The notes: generated by a model not told the origin, from the letters alone. DNA of 7,339 bases from Actinomycetota bacterium (GCA_011682565.1 JAACEJ010000159.1:1-7339), one strand, 5' to 3'. Shown: positions 1 to 6,715, counted from the stretch's first letter. Program-made: numbers and translations.

Positions 1-92
1 AGCTGAATGCTGCCCCTTTTTCGTTTCGACTTTTTAGTTCATTTCTTGATAAAAATTAAAGTTTATAAGAAAATGGAGCTTTGGTAAAGGTG
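1..92. repeat. Left copy of a ~100-bp interspersed repeat, clipped by the window edge
   Basis: These 92 bases align without gaps to 818-909, with about 73 of 92 identical by hand count. The last 23 bases, ending in agctttggtaaaggtg, are identical. The right copy has about 12 further bases on its left that complete an inverted terminal repeat, so this copy probably starts just before the window. It is in direct orientation relative to the right copy, and the ATPase pseudogene lies between them. It encodes nothing I recognise. It could be a MITE-like element or an older interspersed palindromic repeat; I cannot name a family. Confidence 0.75.
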
Positions 93-150
93 GATGGTTC
101 TTCATTTCACCCACCGATAGATGAGCAAATATCCGAGTTATTAAAAATTC

Positions 151-179
151 TTGCCTTTCATGGATTAAATTTTTATTAT
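151..179 (+). promoter_or_regulatory. Candidate sigma-70-like promoter for the ATPase pseudogene
   Basis: TTGCCT at 151-156 and TATTAT at 174-179 are separated by 17 bases, matching the consensus hexamers at 4 of 6 and 5 of 6 positions. The box pair lies about 65 bases upstream of the ATG at 247, in an AT-rich stretch between the left repeat and the pseudogene. No clear Shine-Dalgarno precedes that ATG. AT-rich DNA yields such matches by chance, so confidence is low. Confidence 0.3.
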
Positions 180-246
180 TTCCCACCTAACAAATCGTCC
201 ATCAACTGGACGAATATCATCCACAATATGGCCGAATATCTAAATG

Positions 247-610
247 ATGTATCCACGATTTATAAAAGAAAAAATGCTTCCGGCGCTGCAGGAGAGTCCG
301 GTTATCATGCTCATTGGAGCGCGCCAAACAGGCAAATCCACATTGGCAAAGATGCTTGCAGAGAGTGAAGACTCGTACACAATCCGGCATCGAGGTCGAT
401 TTTATATTGGAAGCGCAAAACGGCGATTGCGTCGGCATTGAAGTTAAAGCAGCAGGAACTGTTCGCGCCGATGATTTCAAGGGCTGCCAATGGATGCAGG
501 ATCAATTAGGTGATAAATTTGTTGCGGGTATTGTGTTGTATCTTGGTAAGGAAATTGTACCCTTTGGGAAAAAGTTGTGGGCAATGCCTGTATCGGCTAC
601 ATGGGCTTGA
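247..610 (+). pseudogene. AAA+ ATPase of the DUF4143 family, internally deleted and frameshifted
   Basis: Two pieces of one family are joined out of frame. The first 41 codons from ATG 247 give the typical opening MYPRFIKEK, a hydrophobic strand and a full Walker A motif GARQTGKST at residues 24-32. Near base 370 the reading frame changes. From there another frame encodes the C-terminal DUF4143 part: TQSGIEVDFILE, then an IEVKA strand with the nuclease-fold look of this family, and the usual ending GIVLYLGKEIVPFG, closing with TGA at 608-610. Intact members have about 380-400 residues, so roughly 270-290 residues are gone, including Walker B, the sensor region and the helical linker. Intact relatives are P-loop ATPases of uncertain role that are common in bacteria and archaea and often found in many copies. 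The product here cannot be a working ATPase. A second ATG at 244 is equally possible as the original start. Repeat copies flank the wreck on both sides. Confidence 0.85.
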
Positions 611-797
611 TATACTTGTTAAGGGTTAGTTTGTAACAATACTTTTTAACCATGTCATTGCGAGCGAAACGGAGTGGAGCGAAGCAATCTCATGCTTCAC
701 AGGCAGTTATGAGATTGCTTTCCCGATAATTCGGGATTCGTTCCTCACTCCTCGCAATGACAAGTATTTGTTACATTTTGATCCTTAACAAGTATAT
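610..797. repeat. Long nested imperfect palindrome (REP-like), 188 nt
   Basis: Several nested inverted repeats share one centre. The outermost is a 15-bp perfect pair, atatacttgttaagg at 610-624 and its complement at 783-797. Next come tgtaacaatactt near 632-644 and aagtatttgttaca at 762-775, complementary with one bulge. Then gtcattgcgag at 654-664 pairs with ctcgcaatgac at 751-761 (11 bp). The innermost is aagcaatctcat at 682-693 with atgagattgctt at 709-720 (12 bp, 15-nt loop). The core beginning GTCATTGCGAGCG resembles, from memory, a palindromic repeat scattered through many bacterial genomes. The outer arms look like a second palindrome into which that core was inserted. The structure begins on the last base of the ATPase stop codon. 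It could fold in RNA on either strand and could block transcription, but no clear U-tract follows. Confidence 0.85.
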
Positions 798-804
798 TAT
801 CTTT

Positions 805-910
805 TCACCTTTACCAAAGCTGAATACCGCATCCTTCTTGTCTCGACCTTTTAATTCATTTTCTGCTAAACACCAAAATTTATGAAAAAATGGAGCTTTG
901 GTAAAGGTGA
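805..910. repeat. Right, complete copy of the interspersed repeat, with 17-bp inverted ends
   Basis: tcacctttaccaaagct at 805-821 is the exact reverse complement of agctttggtaaaggtga at 894-910, giving a 106-bp element with 17-bp inverted ends and a 72-bp interior. Bases 818-909 match 1-92 (about 79 percent identity, no gaps). The element stops four bases short of the universal stress gene's stop codon at 915-917, so it is the first thing transcribed after that gene and may act as its 3' end structure. No target-site duplication is evident and no reading frame inside looks real. Confidence 0.8.
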
Positions 911-914
911 TGAA

Positions 915-1364
915 TTACTTGTTTTGGATAATTAACAAAGAACACGGAGGAGAAGCGGCCAGTGCCTGAGCGATGCTGCCCAGCATCTCATTTCCTTCTC
1001 CCGTTTTTCCATGTGCCCCTATAATCAACAGGTCTGCATGAAATTCCCTGACCGTATTGCGAATCTCTTTCACTACCGACCCTTCAAGGATAAATTTTTC
1101 AATCTCTACGCCGATTTTACCGGCTTCTTTATCCATTTTGTTCAGGATGACCTCACCGTTTTTGCGAAGATCATCGAGAATTTCAAAATATGGGTTTTCC
1201 GGCGCCAGCACCTGAACTTCATGTGGGAAGAAAAACACCCTTTGATCAATGACATAAATAACTTGCAGTTTTGCCGAGAACATTTTTGCCAACGACATTC
1301 CTCGTGTTGCTGCTTTCAAAGACGGATCACTACCGTCCGTTGCAATTACAATTTTTTTAAACAT
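915..1364 (-). CDS. UspA-type universal stress protein, ATP-binding class
   Basis: This 149-residue cytoplasmic protein has the length and alpha/beta layout of a single Usp domain. It opens with the strand KKIVIATDGS, whose Asp10 lies at the usual nucleotide-site position. The C-terminal half carries the complete ATP-binding signature G-x2-G-x9-G-S at Gly116, Gly119, Gly129 and Ser130, then the closing strand CSLLIIQ. Proteins with this signature bind ATP and are generally linked to survival of starvation, redox or energy stress; the partner here is unknown. The start is well fixed: AGGAGG at 1370-1375 lies five bases before the ATG. The gene is 95 nt downstream of the Bax-inhibitor-1 gene on the same strand. 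A weak promoter match (TTGCAT, 19 bases, TAGAAT; 1416 down to 1386) in that gap would allow independent expression. A palindromic repeat follows directly after the stop. Confidence 0.93.
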   Translation of the reverse strand: MFKKIVIATDGSDPSLKAATRGMSLAKMFSAKLQVIYVIDQRVFFFPHEVQVLAPENPYFEILDDLRKNGEVILNKMDKEAGKIGVEIEKFILEGSVVKEIRNTVREFHADLLIIGAHGKTGEGNEMLGSIAQALAASPPCSLLIIQNK

Positions 1365-1459
1365 TACGGCCTCCTGTGAGTAATAATTCTACTTTCATAT
1401 TTCCAGGCGCATGCAAAACGAATCGGCTGATTAATCCGGCGTTGTACAAAAAAAACAGC

Positions 1460-2164
1460 CTAATCCCTTCCCCTGCCAAAAATGCGCAAGAGCATTAAAA
1501 ACAAGTTAATGAAATCCAGGTAAAGCGATAAAGCGCCGACAATGGCAATTTTGCCGAATTGTTCGCTGTCCCCGTTTCCCATTCTTGCTCCCATTTCGCG
1601 GATTTTTTGCGTATCATACGCTGTCAGTCCGATAAAGAGAAAAACGCCGAGATAGCTGACCAGCCAGCTTACCGTTGGGCTGTGCAAGAAAATATTAACA
1701 ACGGAAGCAATGATAATCCCGATCAAACCCATTATCAGATATTTGCCCCAGGAGGTTAAATCCGTTTTGGTAATATAACCGTAAAAGCTGGTTACGCCAA
1801 AAGTCAGCCCGGCGACAAAAAAGGTTGCTGCAATAGATTGTGCGGTATAGATCAGAAAAATAGAAGATATGGTCAGACCGTTTAGCAGGGAGAACGCAAA
1901 AAACATAGCAGAAGCTGTTGAGGCGCTCATGGAACGTGCACCCCCGGAAATCGCAAAGACCAGTCCCAGTTCACCGATGAAAAGTATCCATATCGTGAAC
2001 GAATTACCGAATAGTATTCGCTGCATGGCATAGTTATGTGCAGTAAAATAAGCCGTAAATCCGGAAACAAATAATCCGAACATCATCCAATTGTAAACAG
2101 TACGGATCAGTGAATTTTCCTGTGCCACACTCATTCTGGCAGATGAATAAATATTTCCTTGCAT
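1460..2164 (-). CDS. Bax inhibitor-1 / YccA-YbhL family integral membrane protein
   Basis: The 234-residue product has about seven hydrophobic helices (near residues 26-42, 55-74, 84-106, 109-129, 142-160, 165-183 and 206-229), as in the BI-1 family. Family hallmarks are FSLLNGLTISSIF around residue 91, TAYDTQKI with Asp184, and the closing LYLDFINLFLMLLRIFG with Asp217. Asp184 and Asp217 sit where the conserved aspartate pair of the bacterial homologue YetJ gates a pH-sensitive calcium leak. Bacterial relatives are inner-membrane proteins; E. coli YccA modulates the FtsH protease. A calcium-leak or protease-modulating role is therefore inferred, not shown. Length and topology are complete. 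AGGAAGG at 2174-2180 precedes the ATG by about nine bases. It lies between the exported enzyme and the stress-protein gene, same strand. An A8 run (1448-1455), read as T8, follows the stop, but I see no stem before it that would make a proper terminator. Confidence 0.93.
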   Translation of the reverse strand: MQGNIYSSARMSVAQENSLIRTVYNWMMFGLFVSGFTAYFTAHNYAMQRILFGNSFTIWILFIGELGLVFAISGGARSMSASTASAMFFAFSLLNGLTISSIFLIYTAQSIAATFFVAGLTFGVTSFYGYITKTDLTSWGKYLIMGLIGIIIASVVNIFLHSPTVSWLVSYLGVFLFIGLTAYDTQKIREMGARMGNGDSEQFGKIAIVGALSLYLDFINLFLMLLRIFGRGRD

Positions 2165-2202
2165 TTTCTATTTCCTTCCTGTGATTAAAAAACTTTAGTT
2201 TT

Positions 2203-2319
2203 TCAACGCTTCAATTGTAGTAAAAGTTCATGAAGATTTTGTGAAGACTGGTATTTATTTTCGTCATACTCCTCCAGCCATTTTTTCAAAACCATATCGA
2301 TCGTCAGAAATCCAAGCAC
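2203..2319 (-). CDS. Possible small ORF, 38 codons from GTG or 30 from ATG
   Basis: Between the exported enzyme and the BI-1 gene a short frame runs from GTG at 2319, with an internal ATG at 2295, to TGA at 2203. It starts five bases after the enzyme's stop codon. GGAG lies nine bases upstream of the GTG. The predicted peptide opens with VLGFLTIDMVL and continues with a charged, amphipathic helix of WLEEYDE and LHELLLQLKR type. Its composition is protein-like, and the opening faintly recalls the end of a CBS motif. No database family can be assigned by eye. It may be a small translated protein, the tail of a deleted gene, or chance. Confidence 0.3.
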   Translation of the reverse strand: MLGFLTIDMVLKKWLEEYDENKYQSSQNLHELLLQLKR

Positions 2320-2323
2320 CTGT

Positions 2324-4807
2324 TTATTCTCCGTTCTCCTTCTTTTGTTCTTTCCTTTTCTTCATCAGCCACACTTCGGCTACCTGCGTGCCGCGTTCGC
2401 CTTCGCCGCATATCCAGGTGAGTTTCAATTTTCCATTCCGCGTCGCATCTTTTGGAATCGGGAATTCCCCAATCGGCGTTGTGCCTGTTTTCATCATTTT
2501 GTGAATTTGAAATGTATCATCGGCTACAAGTTGGACTTGCGAACGGAATCTCCCGGTGTAGGCTACTTTCAGAATGTATTCTGATTGGGGATCAAGATTC
2601 GTGTAAATCAAATTCAACGGTGTGTCATACAGCGTCGTCACCTGGTTCATCCAGGCCAGCGGTGTGGGACTGCCGTCAAAGCCTTTGGCCTGCACCGTGT
2701 GTACCCATTCCTCGCCGTGCAAGCCGACGCCAAAACTCACGCGTGGCGACTTTAAGCTTCCCGGATCATCTTTCCAGTCCGGATAAGAACCCAGCCGTGG
2801 CGTTTCCGCGGAAATTCCCAGATTGTCATAAAAACCGCCCGGGCCGGGGTCTGTTCGGTTTATCAGTTGATCGATAGCAGCTAACCTTTCACCTTCGTTG
2901 GTCAAATCACGAATGTTTTTAAATTGCGACAGCAGCCACACGGCATCATTTAGTGGAACATCGATATAATCCATAAAATTACCACGGCCATCCTGCGCCT
3001 GATATTTATTAACCGACGTTTGCGAACCAATAGCATGAAATAAAAAATCGGCGATTTGCCAGCATTTTTGTTTATAATCCTGCGCAACCGGTTTCTTTTC
3101 TTTTTGTCTGAGGATAGATTCCGCCATATTAATGGTCTTGCCGCTGCCCAATTCAGGGGCACGGCGAAGCACTTGTCTTGCTTCCGTCTCCAGCGCAGTT
3201 TCGTTAATCAGCCGCGCACGAACGTACGCGTCGTAATAGGCGCGCAACAGTCCCATTTGAAAGCGGTAATTCTGTTTAACTCGTGGCGGTGCGGATTCTT
3301 CCATATCCTGCCACTGCCGCAGCGTCACATCGACCGTTGTGTTGCAAAGCAGCGGTCCCTGCCAGTTTCTTTCCAGTGAGATTAATCCCCGGGCAATGTC
3401 CTCTGAAAAATCAGGGTGAACAAAAAAACGGCTATACTCTCGCAATATTTCAATCACCGGCATGTCCGGGTCCCAGTCCAGCGAACTCCAGACAAACTTG
3501 TTAACATCGTCATTAATGCCTTCGGAATAGCTCAGGCTGCCGTCAGCAAATTCATCCAGCGCATTGTGAATGGCTTTTTCTGCAACAGGACGCGGGTTGT
3601 AGCACTCGCGTCCGAGCGTCATGGCAAAAGCCAGGTCCCAATCTTTGACCGGGTATTGGCAACTGATGCTGTGAGTGATGTCCGGATAACGGCGGATGGG
3701 AATGTCCGCATCGACTATTTTGCGCATTTCCGGCAAAGGTGTTTTAATCCACGGGCCAAACACAACGCCGCCGAACCAGGGATAGTGGCGATTGACATTT
3801 TTATAGAACGCATCCAGCCACTCTTTGGTGGGACGAAACGCCTGAGGAGATACCCAGATTTTTGCGTTGGGATGATACTTTTGCAGAACGCCGGCCATTT
3901 TTTCAAGCCAGGCAAAAAGAATGTCCGGATGCAGATCGCCGGGGTCGCCACCGGGCACGAGCACGGCGCTAATATGCTTTATTTTTTTGAAAACGTTATC
4001 ACGCTCCTGCAATTCTTTTGCAATCGAATCCGCATGGCTGTAATCCGATCCCATGTTCGGATACCACATCCATACATCCATTCCGTACGAGTCCGTGATT
4101 TCCGCCTGTTTGATTATCATCTCCATTGCAGGTCGTTTCATGTGCGGGCTTGTGCGATTATCATCGGTGCGCGGCGGCATAATTTCGATGCTGTTGGCAC
4201 CGAAAATGGCCAGTTCGCGAATGTACTGATCGAACTGCGCAGCATCCCAGGCATCGTAAGCATTGGTCTTGGGTCGATAGCCCAACTGGTGGCCGCGGAT
4301 TTGGTAACGCGGCGTCGATATAATATTCAGATTCCCCGGAGCAGTGATGCTGCCGTTTTTCAGGGTCAATTCGCGCAGCAGTTTGCCCACGCCGTAAAAC
4401 ACACCGCGCGGGTCGTGACCGGACACAACAATGACCGGAGAAATGCCCGCTTTAAGGAAAAGTTGAAAACCCTCTTTCCCAGGTGTTTCCTTTTGGCCTG
4501 GGCGGGTAAACGACCCGGCAAAGTTCTGGATCTGCGTTTCCAGCCCGATTGCAATCACCGGCCGCGCTTTCTTTGGCCAGACTTTTGATGTTTCTAAAAG
4601 AATCCCTGTTCTTTTTTGAACTTCTTCTTGTAAAACCGACACTGCCTTTTGTTCCAGGCGACCCACTTTAGGGGAAGTGACGATGATACTCCTGGAAAAA
4701 TTACTGTTTGCTTCTGCTGCAAACAAGTTGAAACTGCAAAAGAATAATCCGATAAACAGAAACACTGTTTTGCACAAGGAGTTTAGAGGTAGCTTGCTTT
4801 TTTGCAT
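2324..4807 (-). CDS. Exported glycoside-hydrolase-like protein with GH20-type N-terminal domain
   Basis: I chose the start at 4807 (827 residues) because it gives a classic signal peptide: KSK near the N-terminus, a hydrophobic core at 13-29 and a likely signal peptidase I site near LFA-AEAN (residues 30-31). GGGAG lies ten bases before this ATG. The same frame stays open to 4933, so a longer start would be a mis-call. Residues 40-165 resemble the zincin-like domain that precedes the barrel in GH20, GH67, GH84 and GH115 enzymes, including RGVFYGVGKLLREL. Residues 168-460 look like a TIM barrel (RGHQLGYRP, IEIMPPRTDDNR, VWMWYPNMG, VLVPGGDPGD, SYSEGINDD). A mostly helical part follows (465-600), then a probable beta-sandwich (650-815) and a lysine-rich tail. 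The GGD of the GH20 active site seems kept at 286-288, but the catalytic Glu is replaced by Pro289. It therefore probably acts on an outer-membrane or periplasmic glycan with different chemistry; substrate unknown. It lies 192 nt after the reductase gene. Confidence 0.85.
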   Translation of the reverse strand: MQKSKLPLNSLCKTVFLFIGLFFCSFNLFAAEANSNFSRSIIVTSPKVGRLEQKAVSVLQEEVQKRTGILLETSKVWPKKARPVIAIGLETQIQNFAGSFTRPGQKETPGKEGFQLFLKAGISPVIVVSGHDPRGVFYGVGKLLRELTLKNGSITAPGNLNIISTPRYQIRGHQLGYRPKTNAYDAWDAAQFDQYIRELAIFGANSIEIMPPRTDDNRTSPHMKRPAMEMIIKQAEITDSYGMDVWMWYPNMGSDYSHADSIAKELQERDNVFKKIKHISAVLVPGGDPGDLHPDILFAWLEKMAGVLQKYHPNAKIWVSPQAFRPTKEWLDAFYKNVNRHYPWFGGVVFGPWIKTPLPEMRKIVDADIPIRRYPDITHSISCQYPVKDWDLAFAMTLGRECYNPRPVAEKAIHNALDEFADGSLSYSEGINDDVNKFVWSSLDWDPDMPVIEILREYSRFFVHPDFSEDIARGLISLERNWQGPLLCNTTVDVTLRQWQDMEESAPPRVKQNYRFQMGLLRAYYDAYVRARLINETALETEARQVLRRAPELGSGKTINMAESILRQKEKKPVAQDYKQKCWQIADFLFHAIGSQTSVNKYQAQDGRGNFMDYIDVPLNDAVWLLSQFKNIRDLTNEGERLAAIDQLINRTDPGPGGFYDNLGISAETPRLGSYPDWKDDPGSLKSPRVSFGVGLHGEEWVHTVQAKGFDGSPTPLAWMNQVTTLYDTPLNLIYTNLDPQSEYILKVAYTGRFRSQVQLVADDTFQIHKMMKTGTTPIGEFPIPKDATRNGKLKLTWICGEGERGTQVAEVWLMKKRKEQKKENGE

Positions 4808-5000
4808 TTGTTTTTTTCTCCCTTTCGGTAAAATGATGAAAAATAAAATAATTATGCACACCGAGCCAGAGGAGATGCCCGTATCCACTGGAATTGCGAT
4901 TGAGCTTTTGCACGGTAAAATAGAAACACACAAAAATCACAATGAGCTGTTTCATTTTCATCACGGCAAATTTTGATAGACGTGCTCGATTTTTGTTCAT
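4701..5000 (-). CDS. Doubtful small ORF translationally coupled to the reductase gene
   Basis: The reductase stop TGA (5002-5000) shares a base with an ATG (5000-4998), and AGGAAG lies five bases before that ATG, an ideal coupled start. The frame gives 99 residues: a basic start, a hydrophobic stretch KQLIVIFVCFYFTV at about 18-31, then poorly protein-like sequence that overruns the exported enzyme's start by about 107 bases. In another frame, the same DNA right after the hydrophobic stretch reads RAKAQSQFQWIR, which looks like a signal-peptide cleavage region and mature start, before a stop. That would fit the relic of a lost exported protein. The start signal is real in the sequence; a functional product is doubtful. 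Confidence 0.3.
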   Translation of the reverse strand: MNKNRARLSKFAVMKMKQLIVIFVCFYFTVQKLNRNSSGYGHLLWLGVHNYFIFHHFTEREKKTNAKKQATSKLLVQNSVSVYRIILLQFQLVCSRSKQ

Positions 5001-6094
5001 CAGGACTTCCTCTTTATCTTGGCAATTTCTTCCAATCTTGCAATAATTGGTAAATGCTGCGGGCAAATATCCTCGCACTGACCGCACTCGGTACACCTGG
5101 CAGCCCAGTCTGTGGGAATGTCCCAATGCCATTTCAGACGATCAAGGAGTTGGCTGTCCTTTTTGTAAAGCGCTTTAAAATTATACGCTTCCAGATATTT
5201 CGGAATTGGGATTTCAACCGGACAATTATCGCAGTACTGACAGCCGGTACACAGCCCTTCGAATGATGCTGCCGCGGAATCCTTAATCGTTTGCAGCTTT
5301 TCTGCCGTTATATTTTGATAGCTCTCCACCGCCCGGACGGCCTCATGAATTTCCTCCATTGTGCTAAACCCTACCAGAGCGGTGGTAATTTTTTCATGCG
5401 CGAAAATAAAATGCAGCGCTGCCTCGACAACGGATTGATCCTTTCTGGTTTTGATAAAATCGAACACTTTAGGATGCTGCGGAATAATGCCGCCGCCGAG
5501 AGGATTCATGACCACACAGCCAATATCGTATTTCTGAATCGCATCAAATGCCTCCTGCCTGACGGTGAAATTATAAGCGGAATAGCCGAATAACACGGCC
5601 TCAAAAATATTCTCCTCCAGCAATTTCCTGATATGATCACCGATAAGATGACTGGATACACAGATATGCCTGATCAATCCTTCTTCTTTCAGCTTGATAA
5701 AGGTCTCCAGCACACCGTTCTTTTTACGTTCGTACCATTTGTCCAGATCGGTTACATTCCAGACATGATAAAAATCAATGGAATCCAGATTCAGCCGTTC
5801 GAGTTGGTTTTCAATTTCACAGCGAATTTTCTCCTCTTTTGGCTCGAATGTTTTCGTGGACGAGTAAAAAGGGAGATTTCTTTTTTTAAACTCGTTAAAA
5901 GCCTTTCCGTAAATCACTTCACTCTTTATCCCAAAGTAGAGCGGGGCTGTATCAAAATAATTGATCCCCATTTCTGCGGCCTCGACCATCATTTCAACGC
6001 AAGCATCCTGATCATCAATATTCTTAAAACGCATCCCGCCAAATCCTATGATCGACAAGTCTTTCCCTGTCCTGCCGTGTCTTTTGTAGATCAT
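5000..6094 (-). CDS. Aldo/keto reductase with C-terminal ferredoxin-type 2x[4Fe-4S] domain
   Basis: The 364-residue cytoplasmic protein opens with the family signature (YKRHGRTGKDLSIIGFGGMR) and contains the catalytic tetrad in its usual contexts: Asp48 and Tyr53 in YFDTAPLY, Lys81 in SSTK, and His110 in DFYHVWN. The barrel ends near residue 275 with the NAD(P)-site region LVGFST. The extra C-terminal domain has two iron-sulfur motifs: C282, C285, C288, C291 (CTGCQYCDNCP) and C334, C337, C340, C344 (CTECGQCEDICP). Such fusions are common in anaerobes and probably pass electrons between the NAD(P)H-dependent carbonyl site and an iron-sulfur partner; the substrate cannot be read from sequence. 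Length is normal. An AAAGGA site at 6101-6106 lies six bases before the ATG. It is the first of the four minus-strand genes. No convincing promoter is visible upstream. Its stop overlaps a coupled ATG. Confidence 0.94.
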   Translation of the reverse strand: MIYKRHGRTGKDLSIIGFGGMRFKNIDDQDACVEMMVEAAEMGINYFDTAPLYFGIKSEVIYGKAFNEFKKRNLPFYSSTKTFEPKEEKIRCEIENQLERLNLDSIDFYHVWNVTDLDKWYERKKNGVLETFIKLKEEGLIRHICVSSHLIGDHIRKLLEENIFEAVLFGYSAYNFTVRQEAFDAIQKYDIGCVVMNPLGGGIIPQHPKVFDFIKTRKDQSVVEAALHFIFAHEKITTALVGFSTMEEIHEAVRAVESYQNITAEKLQTIKDSAAASFEGLCTGCQYCDNCPVEIPIPKYLEAYNFKALYKKDSQLLDRLKWHWDIPTDWAARCTECGQCEDICPQHLPIIARLEEIAKIKRKS

Positions 6095-6383
6095 CCACTA
6101 TCCTTTTCAAAAAAACTTTGAGTAATCCAACTTGCTTTTAGCACAATATGTTTTGATCCTGTTCGATTTAATTGCAGAACTCCCGGCGTCCCGTGATACT
6201 CGCCCTCCTGTCTCCGGAGTACGCATATTGCCGGTTGTTAAAAATAATGATCAATGTAATAAAACAGGATTTAAATATCCACATTTAATCGGAACATTTT
6301 TCCTTTGCTTTTCCCGGGTAGATTTAATATAATGCTCTAAACCAAATGAACAATGGTTTTAAAACGGGGCAACCGAGTGTTAG
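6095..6383. other. Intergenic region upstream of the reductase, no supported gene
   Basis: This AT-rich stretch should carry the reductase promoter, but I find no hexamer pair I trust on the minus strand. A 39-codon minus-strand frame (6226-6107) ends just before the reductase Shine-Dalgarno; it has no ribosome site and no protein character. Near 6256-6277 a segment beginning TGTAATAAAACAGGA resembles, in the opposite orientation, the tandem repeat at 6610-6649. This is the only hint of a second mobile-element end. Confidence 0.4.
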
Positions 6384-6550
6384 GGCTTTGAATATTGCAA
6401 TAGCCTCGGGATGTCCGTTTTTGTAAAGCAAAGCCGGGAAGAATTGTTGGCGAAGCAGGTGGCATCTGGAATCGCCCAAAACAGATATGGGAATTACCGT
6501 ACCGTGAGGTGGTAAACCCTGGATTTAAAGAACGCATTGTGGAAAAGTAA
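6384..6550 (+). pseudogene. Unassigned coding relic with frameshifts
   Basis: On the plus strand, one frame from about 6423 reads VKQSREELLAKQVASGIAQN and continues RYGNYRTVRW to TAA at 6513. A second frame picks up at 6512 with VNPGFKERIVEK and ends in TAA at 6548. Upstream, yet another frame reads SVRALNIAIASGCPF. The amino-acid texture is protein-like across both junctions, which suggests one decayed gene end with at least one frameshift near 6510. I do not recognise the family. No start codon with a ribosome site is present. The minus-strand frame over the same bases looks like a shadow. Confidence 0.35.
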
Positions 6551-6609
6551 AAAAACGTTTAAATATAGGATGCTCGCGAACGTTCACATTGCAAAATGTA
6601 TAGAAGCTT

Positions 6610-6649
6610 ATTTTTTCCTTTATAGAGACATTTTTTCCTGTATTTAGAC
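6610..6649. repeat. Tandem pair of 20-bp repeats, possible mobile-element end
   Basis: attttttcctttatagagac at 6610-6629 is followed directly by attttttcctgtatttagac at 6630-6649, identical at 17 of 20 positions. Read on the minus strand from base 6650 it begins TGTCTAAATACAGGAAAAAA and repeats. Multiple tandem 20-bp-class sites starting with TG are typical of IS21-family ends, where the transposase binds, but I cannot confirm that here. No intact transposase lies nearby. It may be all that is left of an insertion sequence. Confidence 0.6.
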
Positions 6650-6715
6650 ATCGGTTTTGAGCGGCTTGTGGAAGATAAACTACGAACCCCGCAGTAAGAC
6701 CTGAGTTAAGCATAA

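Noticed and set aside
81..368. 95-codon plus-strand frame starting with TTG inside the left repeat
   Set aside because: It has no recognisable family, starts inside a repeat and overlaps the Walker A part of the ATPase relic in another frame.
1..910. CRISPR array
   Set aside because: Only two diverged copies over 700 bases apart, with genes and other repeats between them; no regular spacers and no cas genes.
1448..1455. A8 run downstream of the BI-1 gene as an intrinsic terminator (T8 on the minus strand)
   Set aside because: No GC-rich stem precedes the T-run on the minus strand.
2188..2203. AT-rich inverted repeat aaaaact-tt-agttttt as a terminator
   Set aside because: The stem has a single GC pair and sits just upstream of the BI-1 ribosome site, so stable termination is unlikely.
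3416..4588. Long 390-codon plus-strand open frame
   Set aside because: It lies wholly antisense to the exported enzyme, has no ribosome site or family character, and is best explained as a shadow of that gene's codon use.
4808..4933. 42-residue N-terminal extension of the exported enzyme from the ATG at 4933
   Set aside because: It would bury a clear signal peptide behind an unrelated hydrophobic stretch; the start at 4807 has a Shine-Dalgarno and a classic export signal.
5633..6121. 162-codon plus-strand frame
   Set aside because: It is antisense to the well-supported aldo/keto reductase and shows no domain.
6107..6226. 39-codon minus-strand frame just before the reductase gene
   Set aside because: No ribosome site, no start context and no protein-like pattern; it also runs into the reductase Shine-Dalgarno.
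6140..6240. Possible degenerate tRNA (a T-arm-like ccggagtacgcatattgccgg)
   Set aside because: No acceptor stem, D-arm or standard TTCGA loop can be assembled around it.
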